A DNA stretch of 53,511 bases, taken from Dolichospermum sp. ST_sed8. Lineage in GTDB: Bacteria > Cyanobacteriota > Cyanobacteriia > Cyanobacteriales > Nostocaceae. Below the pieces are notes generated by a model. It did no database searches, was not told where the DNA came from, and saw only the letters and a program-made list of their open reading frames with translations. Made by a program: the position numbers and the translations under genes. The DNA lies in NCBI GenBank assembly GCA_028658405.1, contig JAKOGY010000006.1, positions 1 to 53,511 of the forward strand. Direction: 5' to 3'. This document shows positions 1 through 8,700 of this stretch, in pieces (position 1 is the stretch's first letter; the number at the start of each line of letters is the position of its first letter).

Positions 1-85
1 CACCAACAAACAAATGAGCAATTACATCCTGTACATCCTCAAATCCTGGACATCCTGATTCAGACAAAAAATCCGCGTTCATCGA
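1..85. repeat. One arm of a dispersed repeat, inside vapC
   Basis: Bases 1-83 match 1151-1233 with one visible difference (base 7). It is the right-hand arm of the inverted-repeat element at 999-1234, with its characteristic catcctgtacatcctc core. Here it is read as protein, forming the C-terminus of the PIN toxin. Confidence 0.8.
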
Positions 86-478
86 CGAAAAAGCAAAATC
101 ACTAAGATTACGAGTAACAATGATCAGATTATTTTCAGATGCAGTTGCAGCGATTAAACTATCCATAATTGGTAGTTTTTTACCTTGTGCTTCAGATTGA
201 CCACAAATTTTTGCCCAAGTATCAAGAATATTCTCGTTTAAAGGTAAAATCCTATTAGTAAATCTTTGTTCAATTTTTTGTAGCCATTTCTCCAGTTTTT
301 GATAGCGACTTGGTTGAGATTTTTCTATTCTCACAATTCCTTTTTTGATTTCAGCTATAGTGATAATACTGATAAATAAACTACTTTCTTCTTGGGCATC
401 TATCCAGTTAATAACTTGTTGATTCGGTTGTTTTTTGACATATTCAGAAATAACACAAGTATCTAATAAATAAGTCAT
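1..478 (-). CDS. VapC-type PIN-domain toxin, runs off the left edge
   Basis: Probable PIN-domain ribonuclease, the toxin of a type II toxin-antitoxin pair. Reading down from the ATG at 478 gives MTYLLDTCVISEYVKKQ, then EIKKGI and IMDSLIAATA, which supply the spaced acidic residues (D6, the E of EIKKG, the D of MDS) that bind metal in PIN nucleases. The frame stays open to base 2, so the stop lies outside the window. The start overlaps the antitoxin stop by 4 bases (ATGA), the usual coupling. The last ~28 codons (NADFLSESG..., bases 1-85) lie in a dispersed repeat found again at 1151-1233, so the native C-terminus appears to be replaced. Toxin identity is fairly secure; activity is unknown. 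Confidence 0.8.
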   Translation of the reverse strand, partial: MTYLLDTCVISEYVKKQPNQQVINWIDAQEESSLFISIITIAEIKKGIVRIEKSQPSRYQKLEKWLQKIEQRFTNRILPLNENILDTWAKICGQSEAQGKKLPIMDSLIAATASENNLIIVTRNLSDFAFSSMNADFLSESGCPGFEDVQDVIAHLFVG

Positions 479-708
479 AATGTAATGTCTCTACCTGTAT
501 CTTCATCTCGCTCAAATAATGTTTCAGTTTCTTCTAATTCAGGTAAAAGAAGTAATTCTGATAATTTAACTTGAGATTGACTGGATTGAGAAAGTTTATA
601 TGTTTCTAACTCATATAACCAACGTTGAAGAATAGTATTTTGTTCTTCTATTGGTAAAATTTCAACTGTTGCTATAACTTTTTGGAGTAGTTCTGTCGTC
701 ATAATCAT
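475..708 (-). CDS. Antitoxin paired with the left-edge PIN toxin
   Basis: A 77-residue acidic protein directly upstream of the PIN toxin, overlapping its start by 4 bases. The N-terminus (MTTELLQKVIATVEILPIEEQ) is predicted helical, and the C-terminus is rich in Glu and Asp (ELEETETLFERDEDTGRD), as in antitoxin tails that wrap the toxin. No classical AbrB, Phd or RHH motif is obvious. The start could be the Met at 708 or the one at 702. It is called an antitoxin mainly from position and size. Confidence 0.65.
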   Translation of the reverse strand: MIMTTELLQKVIATVEILPIEEQNTILQRWLYELETYKLSQSSQSQVKLSELLLLPELEETETLFERDEDTGRDITL

Positions 709-796
709 AGCAGGGAATAGTGGTTTTTATCTATTATAGCTTATTTTATTTAACAAGAGTGCGCTACCATTTATTTAGTCATTTTGAGGATCAGAA

Positions 797-1003
797 TTGA
801 TTGTGACTACATCGCTCAACATTAACGAAGCCTTACTAAAAGAGGCGTTAGCACTTGACAATCAGGTGAACATTGATTCTTTAGTAGAAACAGCATTGCG
901 CGAATATATTCAACGTCGTAAGCGGCTCAAAATATTAGACCTCTTTGGGACTATCGAGTATGACGAAGGCTATAACTATAAGCAGCAACGTCATCAAGCA
1001 TGA
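797..1003 (+). CDS. vapB: VapB-type antitoxin without its toxin
   Basis: A 68-residue ribbon-helix-helix VapB-like protein: a strand-like N-terminus (TTSLNINEALLKEALALD), two helices, then RRKRLKILDLFGTIEYDEGY, the standard C-terminal linker that contacts VapC. The start is TTG at 797 or GTG at 803; no upstream ATG is in frame. In normal loci vapC overlaps or follows the stop at once. Here the inverted-repeat element begins at the stop (about 999) and no PIN gene follows, so this is an orphan antitoxin. It may act on other VapC proteins or be decaying. Confidence 0.7.
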   Translation: MIVTTSLNINEALLKEALALDNQVNIDSLVETALREYIQRRKRLKILDLFGTIEYDEGYNYKQQRHQA

Positions 1004-1234
1004 GGATTATTTTTGTCAGAATCAGGATAACCAGGATTAAAGGATTTACAGGATGTTATTTAATAATTGTTGGTGAAAATTTGGGGATGATTTTATTTAT
1101 TCTGATATGGCTAACGCCACGCTACGCTATCAGACAATTACAACATTAACCACCAATAAACAAATGAGCAATTACATCCTGTACATCCTCAAATCCTGGA
1201 CATCCTGATTCAGACAAAAAATCCGCGTTCATCC
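999..1234. repeat. Inverted-repeat (MITE-like) element
   Basis: Two ~65-base imperfect inverted arms (about 1005-1075 and 1151-1225) flank a ~75-base centre. The left arm reads gaatcagg...caggatgttattt and the right arm is its complement (...acatcctgtac...catcctgattc). The centre has its own small hairpin (ctgata...tatcag, about 1103-1134). There is no coding capacity. The element starts at the vapB stop codon and its right arm matches the 3' end of vapC at 1-85. Confidence 0.75.
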
Positions 1235-1389
1235 CTGAATCAATGATCAAAAGTAGGTGATAGTAAAAAGTAGGCGTAAGCGTTGCGCTCCGCAGGAATC
1301 GCGTTTGGGGATGTTGGGGTGCGATAGCGAAGCGCGACCTAGGAATCGTTTAAAATTAGGGGATTGTGTGCGATCGGATCGCATTTAAA

Positions 1390-1656
1390 TCAATCATAAT
1401 GATATTTACATGAAATGATAATTAATAAATCTTCTTCAACTTTATAAACCAACCTATGTTCATCAGTAATTCTCCTAGACCAGTAACCTTGTAATTCATA
1501 TTTTAATGGTTCTGGTTTTCCTATACCTGAAAATGGTTCTCTTTGGATATCTTTAATAAGTGACAAGATTTTTTTAAAGACTTTTTTATTTTCTGTTCCC
1601 CATTGTCCTAACTCTTCAAAGGCTTCTGGTTCAAATGCCACTTTTTTCATATTCAT
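1390..1656 (-). CDS. YoeB/Txe-type toxin
   Basis: An 88-residue RelE-superfamily mRNA interferase of the YoeB type. It carries the family's FEELGQWGTENKKVFKKI helix, the PFSGIGKPEPLKYELQGYWSRRI segment, HRLVYKV, and the C-terminal CKYHYD; the E, R, H and Y residues of the YoeB active site are present. It overlaps the 3' end of the upstream antitoxin gene, so translation is probably coupled. The start may be the Met at 1650 (MKKVAF) rather than 1656. The length is normal. Confidence 0.85.
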   Translation of the reverse strand: MNMKKVAFEPEAFEELGQWGTENKKVFKKILSLIKDIQREPFSGIGKPEPLKYELQGYWSRRITDEHRLVYKVEEDLLIIISCKYHYD

Positions 1657-1879
1657 CTAAATCAACATAAATTAAATTTCCTTTTTCAACATTTTCTATA
1701 GCTTTTAGTAAATGTTCTTTATTAGATTTTGATTTTAAAAGATATGTAGTTTCATCTTCAATCACTTGGTCAACTAACACAATTACCTCTACAATTGTTC
1801 CCTCTGGTAACTCAGTTGTAGGTAATTCAATCTTGCCATTTTTACCAACAGTTGCTTTTTGTTTAATTTTAGTAATCAT
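1631..1879 (-). CDS. Antitoxin of the YoeB-type pair
   Basis: An 82-residue protein upstream of and overlapping the YoeB-like toxin. The N-terminal half (KQKATVGKNGKIELPTTELP) resembles a small beta-barrel, AbrB-like DNA-binding region. The C-terminal half (TTYLLKSKSNKEHLLKAIENVEKG) resembles the YefM-type toxin-binding tail. Such antitoxins normally bind their own promoter, which would lie in 1880-1930 just outside the repeat at 1931-2036. Confidence 0.7.
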   Translation of the reverse strand: MITKIKQKATVGKNGKIELPTTELPEGTIVEVIVLVDQVIEDETTYLLKSKSNKEHLLKAIENVEKGNLIYVDLDEYEKSGI

Positions 1880-1930
1880 GGTTTATATTGATTTCCTTGT
1901 TTATTCTCATAATAACATCTACAATAGTAT

Positions 1931-2036
1931 TATAGCGGTTATAGCTAAGATGCAATACTATTGAAGGCGCAGTCCCTGATCGCCTACAGGCTTTACGATT
2001 TACTGGCTGTATCTCACTCAAATACAAACCGCTATA
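1931..2036. repeat. TATAGCGGTT-ended inverted-repeat element, copy 1
   Basis: A 106-base element bounded by tatagcggtt on the left and its complement aaccgctata on the right. The inner sequence just inside one end (tttgagtgagatacag, minus strand) recurs in the element at 19293-19393. It is non-coding, lies between two toxin loci, and resembles a non-autonomous transposable element. Confidence 0.65.
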
Positions 2037-2144
2037 GTAGTGTTTGGATATTATAGCTTATTTTACAAATAGTTGCTTTTTGTTTAATTAAGTACAAATA
2101 ACCATATCTCCAAAATATAATTTTAGAGCTATATTTGTAAGTTC

Positions 2145-2432
2145 TTATTCATCTAAAACAAAAGAAACAAAAGCAGTTCCTTCTGGTAAATATTGAGTAA
2201 TAAATTTTTTAGCTACAAATACACTTTTTTGAGGATTATCAATTTCACTTAAATCTAATGAACCCGGATTTTCAGCAATTTTATTATCAACATAACACCA
2301 TAAATTCACACCTAATATTAAAATTTCTTTGTCTACAATTTCTTTAATAAACTCAAGTGCATCAATAGGGGATAATAGTAATTCTCCAGCTTTAATAATT
2401 CCTGTTTCTTGATATTTGTCAATTAATTTCAT
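2145..2432 (-). CDS. Presumed immunity protein for the colicin-E5-like nuclease
   Basis: A 95-residue acidic protein (MKLIDKYQETGIIKAGELLL...) lying 30 bases downstream of the colicin-E5-like gene on the same strand. No family is recognised from the sequence. Small size, acidic composition and position immediately 3' of a nuclease gene are the usual features of immunity genes. Function is inferred from context alone. Confidence 0.5.
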   Translation of the reverse strand: MKLIDKYQETGIIKAGELLLSPIDALEFIKEIVDKEILILGVNLWCYVDNKIAENPGSLDLSEIDNPQKSVFVAKKFITQYLPEGTAFVSFVLDE

Positions 2433-2462
2433 TTTTTCTATTCCTTTTTTGTGGATAATGAT

Positions 2463-2705
2463 TTAGTATTGTTTTTCAATCCAGTGAGGATCATTAATAT
2501 CACTGATTTGAACTACATCACCTGTGATATCATTACAGACAATATATGCACCATCATCTTTTCTTGTACCATCTATATTATATCGTTTATCTATTGTTAG
2601 TTCAGTGTTGACAGGATTTAAGTAAACTGATTCAAGCATTTCTTCCGTCCAACCTCTTTTACTTATTTGTTTTTTGATTTTTGCACCAATATTTAATTTT
2701 TGCAT
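2463..2705 (-). CDS. Stand-alone colicin-E5-like tRNase domain
   Basis: An 80-residue protein that is essentially only a nuclease domain. The pattern I..QI.KRGWTEEMLESVYLNP near residues 10-32, RYNIDGTRKDDGAYIV near 42-57 and VVQISDINDPHWI at the end match the colicin-E5-type C-terminal domains of CdiA and other polymorphic toxins, which cut tRNA anticodon loops. There is no secretion, receptor or repeat region, so it is a solo toxin, probably kept silent by the gene 30 bases downstream. Family assignment is by remembered motif pattern; the cognate tRNA cannot be told. Confidence 0.65.
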   Translation of the reverse strand: MQKLNIGAKIKKQISKRGWTEEMLESVYLNPVNTELTIDKRYNIDGTRKDDGAYIVCNDITGDVVQISDINDPHWIEKQY

Positions 2706-2825
2706 CCTTGTTTAACTTTAGTATGGTACGCTACACGAACGTTATTAAAAAATAATTTATTTAATAGTATAATATAAATAAGTATTATAATGAGATTTTC
2801 CCAATCCACAAAGGTCGTAAATATC

Positions 2826-3122
2826 ATGCAAGAACAACTAACCGACTATCAACAAGAACTTACAGAACGCATTTCCACAGTAGTAGATAAACTAATTCGT
2901 GGTAGTAGCTTCTACATGGTAAAACTAGATCAACATGAAATGACCGAAATGTTGATAGAATTATTTGGCAGATTTTCACCAGCCCAAATGAGAGCAATTA
3001 AAGATCATGATTTAACCAGAAGAATTGGTAAAATACTAACACTAGAAGCTGTTGCAGGAACATTAAATGATTTAACACCAGAAGAAATAGCGATTTTCGA
3101 TGCAGCAGTGGAAGGAAAATAA
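2826..3122 (+). CDS. Antitoxin paired with a PIN toxin
   Basis: A 98-residue helical protein ending LTPEEIAIFDAAVEGK, 4 bases upstream of the PIN toxin start. A second member of the same family lies at 12978-13277 and ends FTPEQMAIFDEAIKRK. The Met at 2826 gives the same length as that paralogue and is preceded by aaagg; an in-frame Met at 2790 would add 12 residues. No DNA-binding motif is obvious. The antitoxin role follows from gene order and from the shared arrangement at the second locus. Confidence 0.65.
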   Translation: MQEQLTDYQQELTERISTVVDKLIRGSSFYMVKLDQHEMTEMLIELFGRFSPAQMRAIKDHDLTRRIGKILTLEAVAGTLNDLTPEEIAIFDAAVEGK

Positions 3123-3126
3123 AACA

Positions 3127-3531
3127 GTGACTTATTTACTTGATTCAAATATCGTTAGTTATGCGTTAAAGAAAAATACAACTATAAATAATAAATTAAG
3201 AGAATTAAGTTTTCTCGGTTCAGAAATATTTATTAGTTGTATAACTTACTATGAAATTAAACGAGGACTTGTATCCATCAATGCTAGTAAACAATTAGTA
3301 GATTTTCATGGATTTTGCAATGATTATCAAATATTATTTTTAGATGATTTAGAAATAATTGAAAAATCTTGTCAAATTCATGCAAGATTAAAAGCCAAAG
3401 GTACACCTATTCAAGATGCTGATATTTTAATAGCAGCTACAGCAATTGTCCGGGATTTAATTCTAGTTTCTAATGATTCTGACTTGTTAAGAATTGAAGA
3501 CGTTAATTTAGAAAATTGGTTATTATTATAA
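3127..3531 (+). CDS. VapC-type PIN-domain toxin
   Basis: A PIN-domain ribonuclease toxin of 134 residues from the GTG at 3127 (VTYLLDSNIVSYALKK); extending upstream to 3100 would overlap the antitoxin by 23 bases and add an atypical leader. Metal-ligand motifs are LLDSN (D6), EIKRGL, QDADILIAATA and SNDSDL. It is complete, unlike the relatives at the left edge and at 12820. Strong resemblance of its first 38 residues to the 12820 remnant shows that the two loci are duplicates. Confidence 0.85.
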   Translation: MTYLLDSNIVSYALKKNTTINNKLRELSFLGSEIFISCITYYEIKRGLVSINASKQLVDFHGFCNDYQILFLDDLEIIEKSCQIHARLKAKGTPIQDADILIAATAIVRDLILVSNDSDLLRIEDVNLENWLLL

Positions 3532-3680
3532 AACAATGGTCAAAAAAATTTGCTCTTTACCTGAAAAATCAAATGGAACTATCCATATATCTACAAGGAT
3601 AATTCCATTAATTTGTTGAAAGCTAATAGCCTAAAACCCTTATTGTCCCCTACCAAAAATTCTCATGAAGTTGTCTTTTC

Positions 3681-3788
3681 TTACTTGCCTAAACCATCAT
3701 ATCTGTTTGGGTCTTTTTTCTCTTTTTTGTCCTTGGCATCTTTCTTAGGCTTTTTAGTTTCTTTGTTACCTTTTTTTTCCTTAGACAT
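3681..3788 (-). CDS. 35-residue lysine-rich protein
   Basis: A short frame from ATG 3788 to TAA 3681: MSKEKKGNKETKKPKKDA, continuing with more Lys and ending DPNRYDGLGK. About 40% of residues are Lys, with almost no hydrophobics, so it should be disordered and basic. The orderly codon pattern and clear end motif suggest a real gene, and similar tiny basic proteins occur in Nostocales. Function is unknown; nucleic-acid binding is only a guess from charge. Confidence 0.5.
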   Translation of the reverse strand: MSKEKKGNKETKKPKKDAKDKKEKKDPNRYDGLGK

Positions 3789-3849
3789 CAGTTTTACCCA
3801 ACTAGGTTTACTTGTCAATACTTACACATTCTGCTATTATTGACACTCT

Positions 3850-3996
3850 CACCGTCTTTAGACACTGAGATTCTTTAATCAATGAGCCGACTTGTTTAAG
3901 CAGGATTACTCCAACAAAAATAGAGGTCGATTCTCCTAAAGCGTGAATTCCGGTATGCCCTACCGTACTCGATATTGACATTTTATCTTTTACCAA
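3850..3996 (-). pseudogene. Possible 3' remnant of a TnpB-type transposon gene
   Basis: On the minus strand this stretch reads SSTVGHTGIHALGES, then LLKQV and IKESQ, which resembles the variable C-terminal tail of cyanobacterial IS200/IS605 TnpB proteins. The RuvC and zinc-ribbon parts are absent upstream (3997-4300 has no matching frame). The sequence just 3' (ggtgagagtgtca, minus strand) may derive from the element's right end. The call rests on tail resemblance only. Confidence 0.4.
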
Positions 3997-4458
3997 ATCT
4001 AGCTTTCCTAAACTGCAATACCGTTAGGTATGACTACGCACTTAACAAATCTAGTTAAGTTTTTACGCTGTTTAGTTATACTTAAATTATGGATTTGCCT
4101 CTATTATATCACATCTACTGCGACCAGTTAATTTCTTACGTGACTAAAGTCACTCGAGTCGCTTATATCTGGTCCCTAAAGGGACTGAGCTTTACGCTTA
4201 CCGGATATTCTTGTAAATCAGGGCGTAGCTTACCTGATATCCTTTGAAAACAGCAAGGAAAGTATTGCACATTTACACTACCAACTACTATGATACATTG
4301 TTATTTAATTTTGTTATGAATTTTATTAACTATGATACAAAACTTTAGATACCCTGTCACTGGGTCTAATTCAGATTTTAACTTCTATATTCTATTTTAT
4401 TGCCTTCATTCATTATATCAGTATAATCGTATTTGATAACTTATTAGGTAATAATTAA
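3997..4458. other. Non-coding gap, probably decayed mobile DNA
   Basis: About 460 bases without a convincing gene. It contains short inverted stems (acgtgactaaagtcac at about 4138-4153; ccctaaaggg at 4174-4183) and, on the minus strand, a tataat box near 4104 compatible with an old element promoter reading toward the TnpB-like remnant. The last ~100 bases are AT-rich and presumably hold the promoter of the gene at 4459. Confidence 0.4.
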
Positions 4459-5700
4459 ATGACTTCACCAGTAGATATTCTTATTCTTTCCAATGGACCA
4501 GGGGAAGTTACAACCTGGGTGCGTCCTGTTGTTAAAGCATTGAGAGCAGAATTAGGAAATGATCGTTTACAAGTGAGAATTTCTGTAATATTATCACCTT
4601 GTCCCCATGCTAGTGGTAAAGAAGCTGCTATAGCTTTGGGTTATCTAGAGGTTGATAGAGTGCAAGCACCTGAGCATTTTTGGCAATTTTTAATATGGGG
4701 AAAAACCGCCCAAAATTGGGAATGGAGAAATAAAGGTGTAGTCGTATTTTTAGGTGGTGATCAAGTTTTTTCGGTGATTATTGGTAAGAAGTTAAAATAT
4801 AAAACTGTAGTTTATGCGGAATGGGAAGCACGTTGGCATAATTTTATAGATAAATTTGCCATTATGAAAGCTCAAGTTGCAAAAAATGTCTCTGCTAAAT
4901 ATGCTGATAAATTTGCTGTTGTTGGTGATTTAATGTTAGAAGCCGCAGAGGATGAAATAACGTCTGCAAGTGAAAATTCAAAATCTAAAATTAACATCAT
5001 TGGCATATTACCAGGTTCAAAAACAGCAAAATTAACTCAAGGTGTACCTTTAACTTTAGCTATTGCTGAATATGTTCATAGTAAATTACCCCAAACAAAG
5101 TTTTTTATTCCTGTTGCACCAACGTTAGATTTACCGACTTTAGCCAGTTTTGCTAATCCTGAAAATAACCCATTTACAAAAGCTTTTAATTTTCAAGGTG
5201 CATCTTTAAAGGATAATTATTTAATAACTTCCACAGGTTTAAAAGTGGAATTAATCCAAGAAAATCCTGCTTATCATTTATTATCTCAATGTTCTCTTTG
5301 TTTAACTACAGTTGGTGCAAATACCGCCGAATTAGGGGCGTTAGCTGTACCCATGATTGTCTTATTACCCCTACAACAATTAGATGCTATGCGTTCTTGG
5401 GATGGTTTACCAGGAATATTAGCAAATTTACCGGGAGTAGGTTCTAGTTTTGCTAAACTAATTAATTGGTGGATGGCAAAAAACAAGGGTTTGTTCGCTT
5501 GGCCAAATATTTGGGCGCAGGAAGAAATTGTACCAGAATTAGTAGGAAATTTACAACCAGAAGCAGTAGGAGAAATGGTTTTAGATTTGTTAGAAAATCC
5601 AGGCAAATTAGATGCCATGCGAGATAAATTACGCAGTGTTCGGGGTGAAAGTGGTGCTGCGAAGAAATTGGCAATTTTGGTGAGAGAAGAGTTATACTAG
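4459..5700 (+). CDS. Lipid-A-disaccharide-synthase-related glycosyltransferase
   Basis: A 413-residue GT-B-like protein related to LpxB. It opens with ILILSNGPGEVTTWVRPV, the glycine-rich N-terminal loop of the family, continues with GVVVFLGGDQVFSVIIGKKL and IGILPGSKTAKL, and has SLCLTTVGANTAELGALAVPMIVLLP in the nucleotide-sugar-binding half. Cyanobacteria carry an LpxB-related protein of this kind distinct from enterobacterial LpxB, so the acceptor lipid is uncertain and the symbol lpxB is withheld. It is followed 29 bases later by the restriction gene on the same strand, with no obvious functional link. Confidence 0.75.
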   Translation: MTSPVDILILSNGPGEVTTWVRPVVKALRAELGNDRLQVRISVILSPCPHASGKEAAIALGYLEVDRVQAPEHFWQFLIWGKTAQNWEWRNKGVVVFLGGDQVFSVIIGKKLKYKTVVYAEWEARWHNFIDKFAIMKAQVAKNVSAKYADKFAVVGDLMLEAAEDEITSASENSKSKINIIGILPGSKTAKLTQGVPLTLAIAEYVHSKLPQTKFFIPVAPTLDLPTLASFANPENNPFTKAFNFQGASLKDNYLITSTGLKVELIQENPAYHLLSQCSLCLTTVGANTAELGALAVPMIVLLPLQQLDAMRSWDGLPGILANLPGVGSSFAKLINWWMAKNKGLFAWPNIWAQEEIVPELVGNLQPEAVGEMVLDLLENPGKLDAMRDKLRSVRGESGAAKKLAILVREELY

Positions 5701-5729
5701 ATTCATGAAAAATGAGGATTTAAAAAAAT

Positions 5730-8700
5730 ATGAAAGCACCCGATCAAATTATTCAATTAGTTGAAAGTTTTCATCAACAAATAGAATTATATCGCTCTGG
5801 AGGAATGAATGAAACTCAAACCCGGATTCAATTTATTGATCCATTTTTTGAAGCATTAGGATGGGATGTGAGAAATCAAAAACAAACTATTGGTATTTAT
5901 CAAGATGTTATTCATGAAGATTCTTTGAAAATTAGTGACGCAAATAAAGCTAAAGCACCTGATTATAGTTTTCGTGTTGCTGGAGTCAGAAAATTCTTTG
6001 TTGAAGCTAAAAAACCTGCTGTCAATGTTGGTAAAAGTATTAGTGCTGCTTTTCAAGTTAGACGTTATGGATGGTCTGCAAAATTAGCTGTCAGTATTTT
6101 AACAGATTTTGAAGAATTTGCAGTTTATGATTGTCGAATTATGCCTAATAAAAATGATTCAGCATCTCAAGCTAGAATCAAACATTTTAACTATACAGAA
6201 TATGTGGATAAATGGCAGGAAATTTATGATCTTTTTTCTAAGGAAGCTGTATTAAATGGTTGTTTAGAAAGGTTTGCAGAAACTAAAGTTAAAGCCGGAA
6301 TTACTGTTGACAAAGCATTTCTTCAAGAAATAGAAATTTGGCGAGAAAATTTAGCTACTAATATAGCTTGGCGTAATTTACAACTTCAACAACGAGAATT
6401 AAATTTTGCGGTACAAATGACAATTAATAGAATAGTCTTTTTACGCATTTGTGAAGATAGAGGCATGGAAATTTATGAACAGTTAGGAAATTTATTAAAA
6501 TTACATAATATTTATCAAGAATTAGGACGTTTATTTGTTAATGCTGATTATCGTTATAATTCAGGTTTATTTAATTTTCAGAATCAAAAAGGAAGAGAAC
6601 AAGCTGATGATTTCACACTAAATTTAACCATTGATGATTCTATTTTAAAAGAAATTATTAGAAAACTTTATCCTCCAGAAAGTCCCTATGAATTTTCTGT
6701 AATTCCTGTGGAAATCTTAGGACAAGTTTATGAGCAGTTTTTAGGTAAAATTATTAAAATATCTGCAAGTCGTCAAGCAGTTATTGAAGATAAACCAGAA
6801 GTGAGAAAAGCTGGAGGTGTTTATTATACTCCCAGTTATATTGTTGATTATATTATTAAACATACCATTGGTAAAATTTTATCAGGTAAAACTCCAGAAC
6901 AAGTTCAAGAAATTACAATTCTTGATCCTGCTTGTGGTTCCGGTTCTTTTTTAATTGTGGCTTATCAATTTTTACTAGATTGGTATTTACAACAATATCT
7001 GCAAAAGCCTAAGAAATATAAAAATCTATTTTATCAAATCTCTGATCAGAATTGGCGGTTAACTTCGAGTGAAAGAAAACGGGTTGTATTAACTCATATC
7101 TATGGTGTAGATATTGATCAACAAGCGGTAGAAACCACTAAATTATCTTTATTATTAAAGGTGTTAGAAGGTGAATCTGGAGAAGCTATTACTAGACAAT
7201 TACAGCTATTTAAAGAACGGGCTTTACCTGATTTAGATAATAATATACTTTGTGGTAATTCTTTAATAGATGGAGAATTTTATCATAAAAGTCAAATGAA
7301 TTTATTAGACGAAGATACAGCTTATCGAGTTAATATTTTTGATTGGAAATCAGCCTTTTCTGCAATCATGAAACGTGGTGGTTTTGATATCATTATTGGT
7401 AATCCTCCTTATATTCGTATTCAAGCCTTAAAAGAATGGGCTGCTTTAGAAGTAGATTTTTATAAACAACAATATGTTTCTGCTAGTAAGGGAAATTATG
7501 ATATTTATGTTGTCTTTGTAGAAAAGGGATTGGAGTTATTAAGAAAAGATGGTTATTTAGGTTTTATTTTACCTCATAAGTTCTTTAATGCTCAATATGG
7601 AGAATCTGTGAGAAGGTTAATTGCTGAAGGTAAATATCTCGAAAAAATAGTTCATTTTGGAGATCAACAAATTTTCCCCAAGGTTTCAACTTATACTTGT
7701 TTACTTTTTTTAGCAAAATTAGAGCAATCTAATTTAGAAATGGAAAAAGTTACTGATTTAATAGACTGGATTAAGAATAATAATAGTCAAAAAGGAATTA
7801 TTGATTATTCATTGTTTTCAGCTAAGGAATGGAATTTTATTTTAGGAGAAGATGCTAACTTATTCAGCAAATTAAAACAAATTAAATCTACACTAGAAGA
7901 TGTGACAGATAGAATTTTTCAAGGTATTAAAACCAGCGCAGATAAAATATATATAGTTGAAAAAATATCACATCAAGATAATTTAATCCAAGTTTTTTCT
8001 AAACAGAACCAAAGAACATATTGGTTAGAATCTAATTTACTACATCCTTTAATTAAAGGTGGTGATAGTAAAAGATATTATTTATCTAAAACTAATAAGT
8101 TGATTATTTTTCCCTATATGCTTAAAAATAATGGTTCAATGGAATTAATTTCCATGAATACCTTTGAAAGAGAATATCCTTTAACATGGAATTATTTACT
8201 AGATAATAAAAATTATTTAGAAAGTAGAGAAAATAATAAAATGTTAGGAGATAAATGGTATGGGTATGTATATCCAAAAGCCTTAGATATAATGGCTTTA
8301 CCAAAAATATTTACTCCTGATATTGCTACAGGTTCATCATTTACATGGGATAAAACAGGGGAAATATTTTTTACAGGTGGTGTCGCTGGAGGATATGGAA
8401 TTTTAGTAAAATCTAATTATTCATGGGAATACATTTTAGGATTGTTAAATAGTAAAGTCCTAGAATTTTATCTTAAAAAATCATCTACATCAATGAGAGG
8501 TGGTTATTATAGTTTTGAATCTCGATTTATTCGCAATCTTCCGATTAAAATTATTGATAATTCTCAAACAGTAGAGAAGCGAAAACATGATTTGATTGTT
8601 AATTTAGTTCAACAAATGCTTTCTCTCCATGAAAAATTACATGAGGTAAATACACCCCCAGCCAAAAGAATGGTTCAGCAACAAATACAAGCTACTGATA

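Noticed and set aside
1236-1389. Small RNA or gene in the gap after the repeat element
   Set aside because: It contains only short dispersed words (gcgatagcgaagcgcgac) and no stable, specific structure that I could support.
3613-3843. 76-residue hydrophobic plus-strand frame
   Set aside because: It is antisense to the lysine-rich 35-residue gene; the Phe/Leu/Ser content is the complement of Lys codons.
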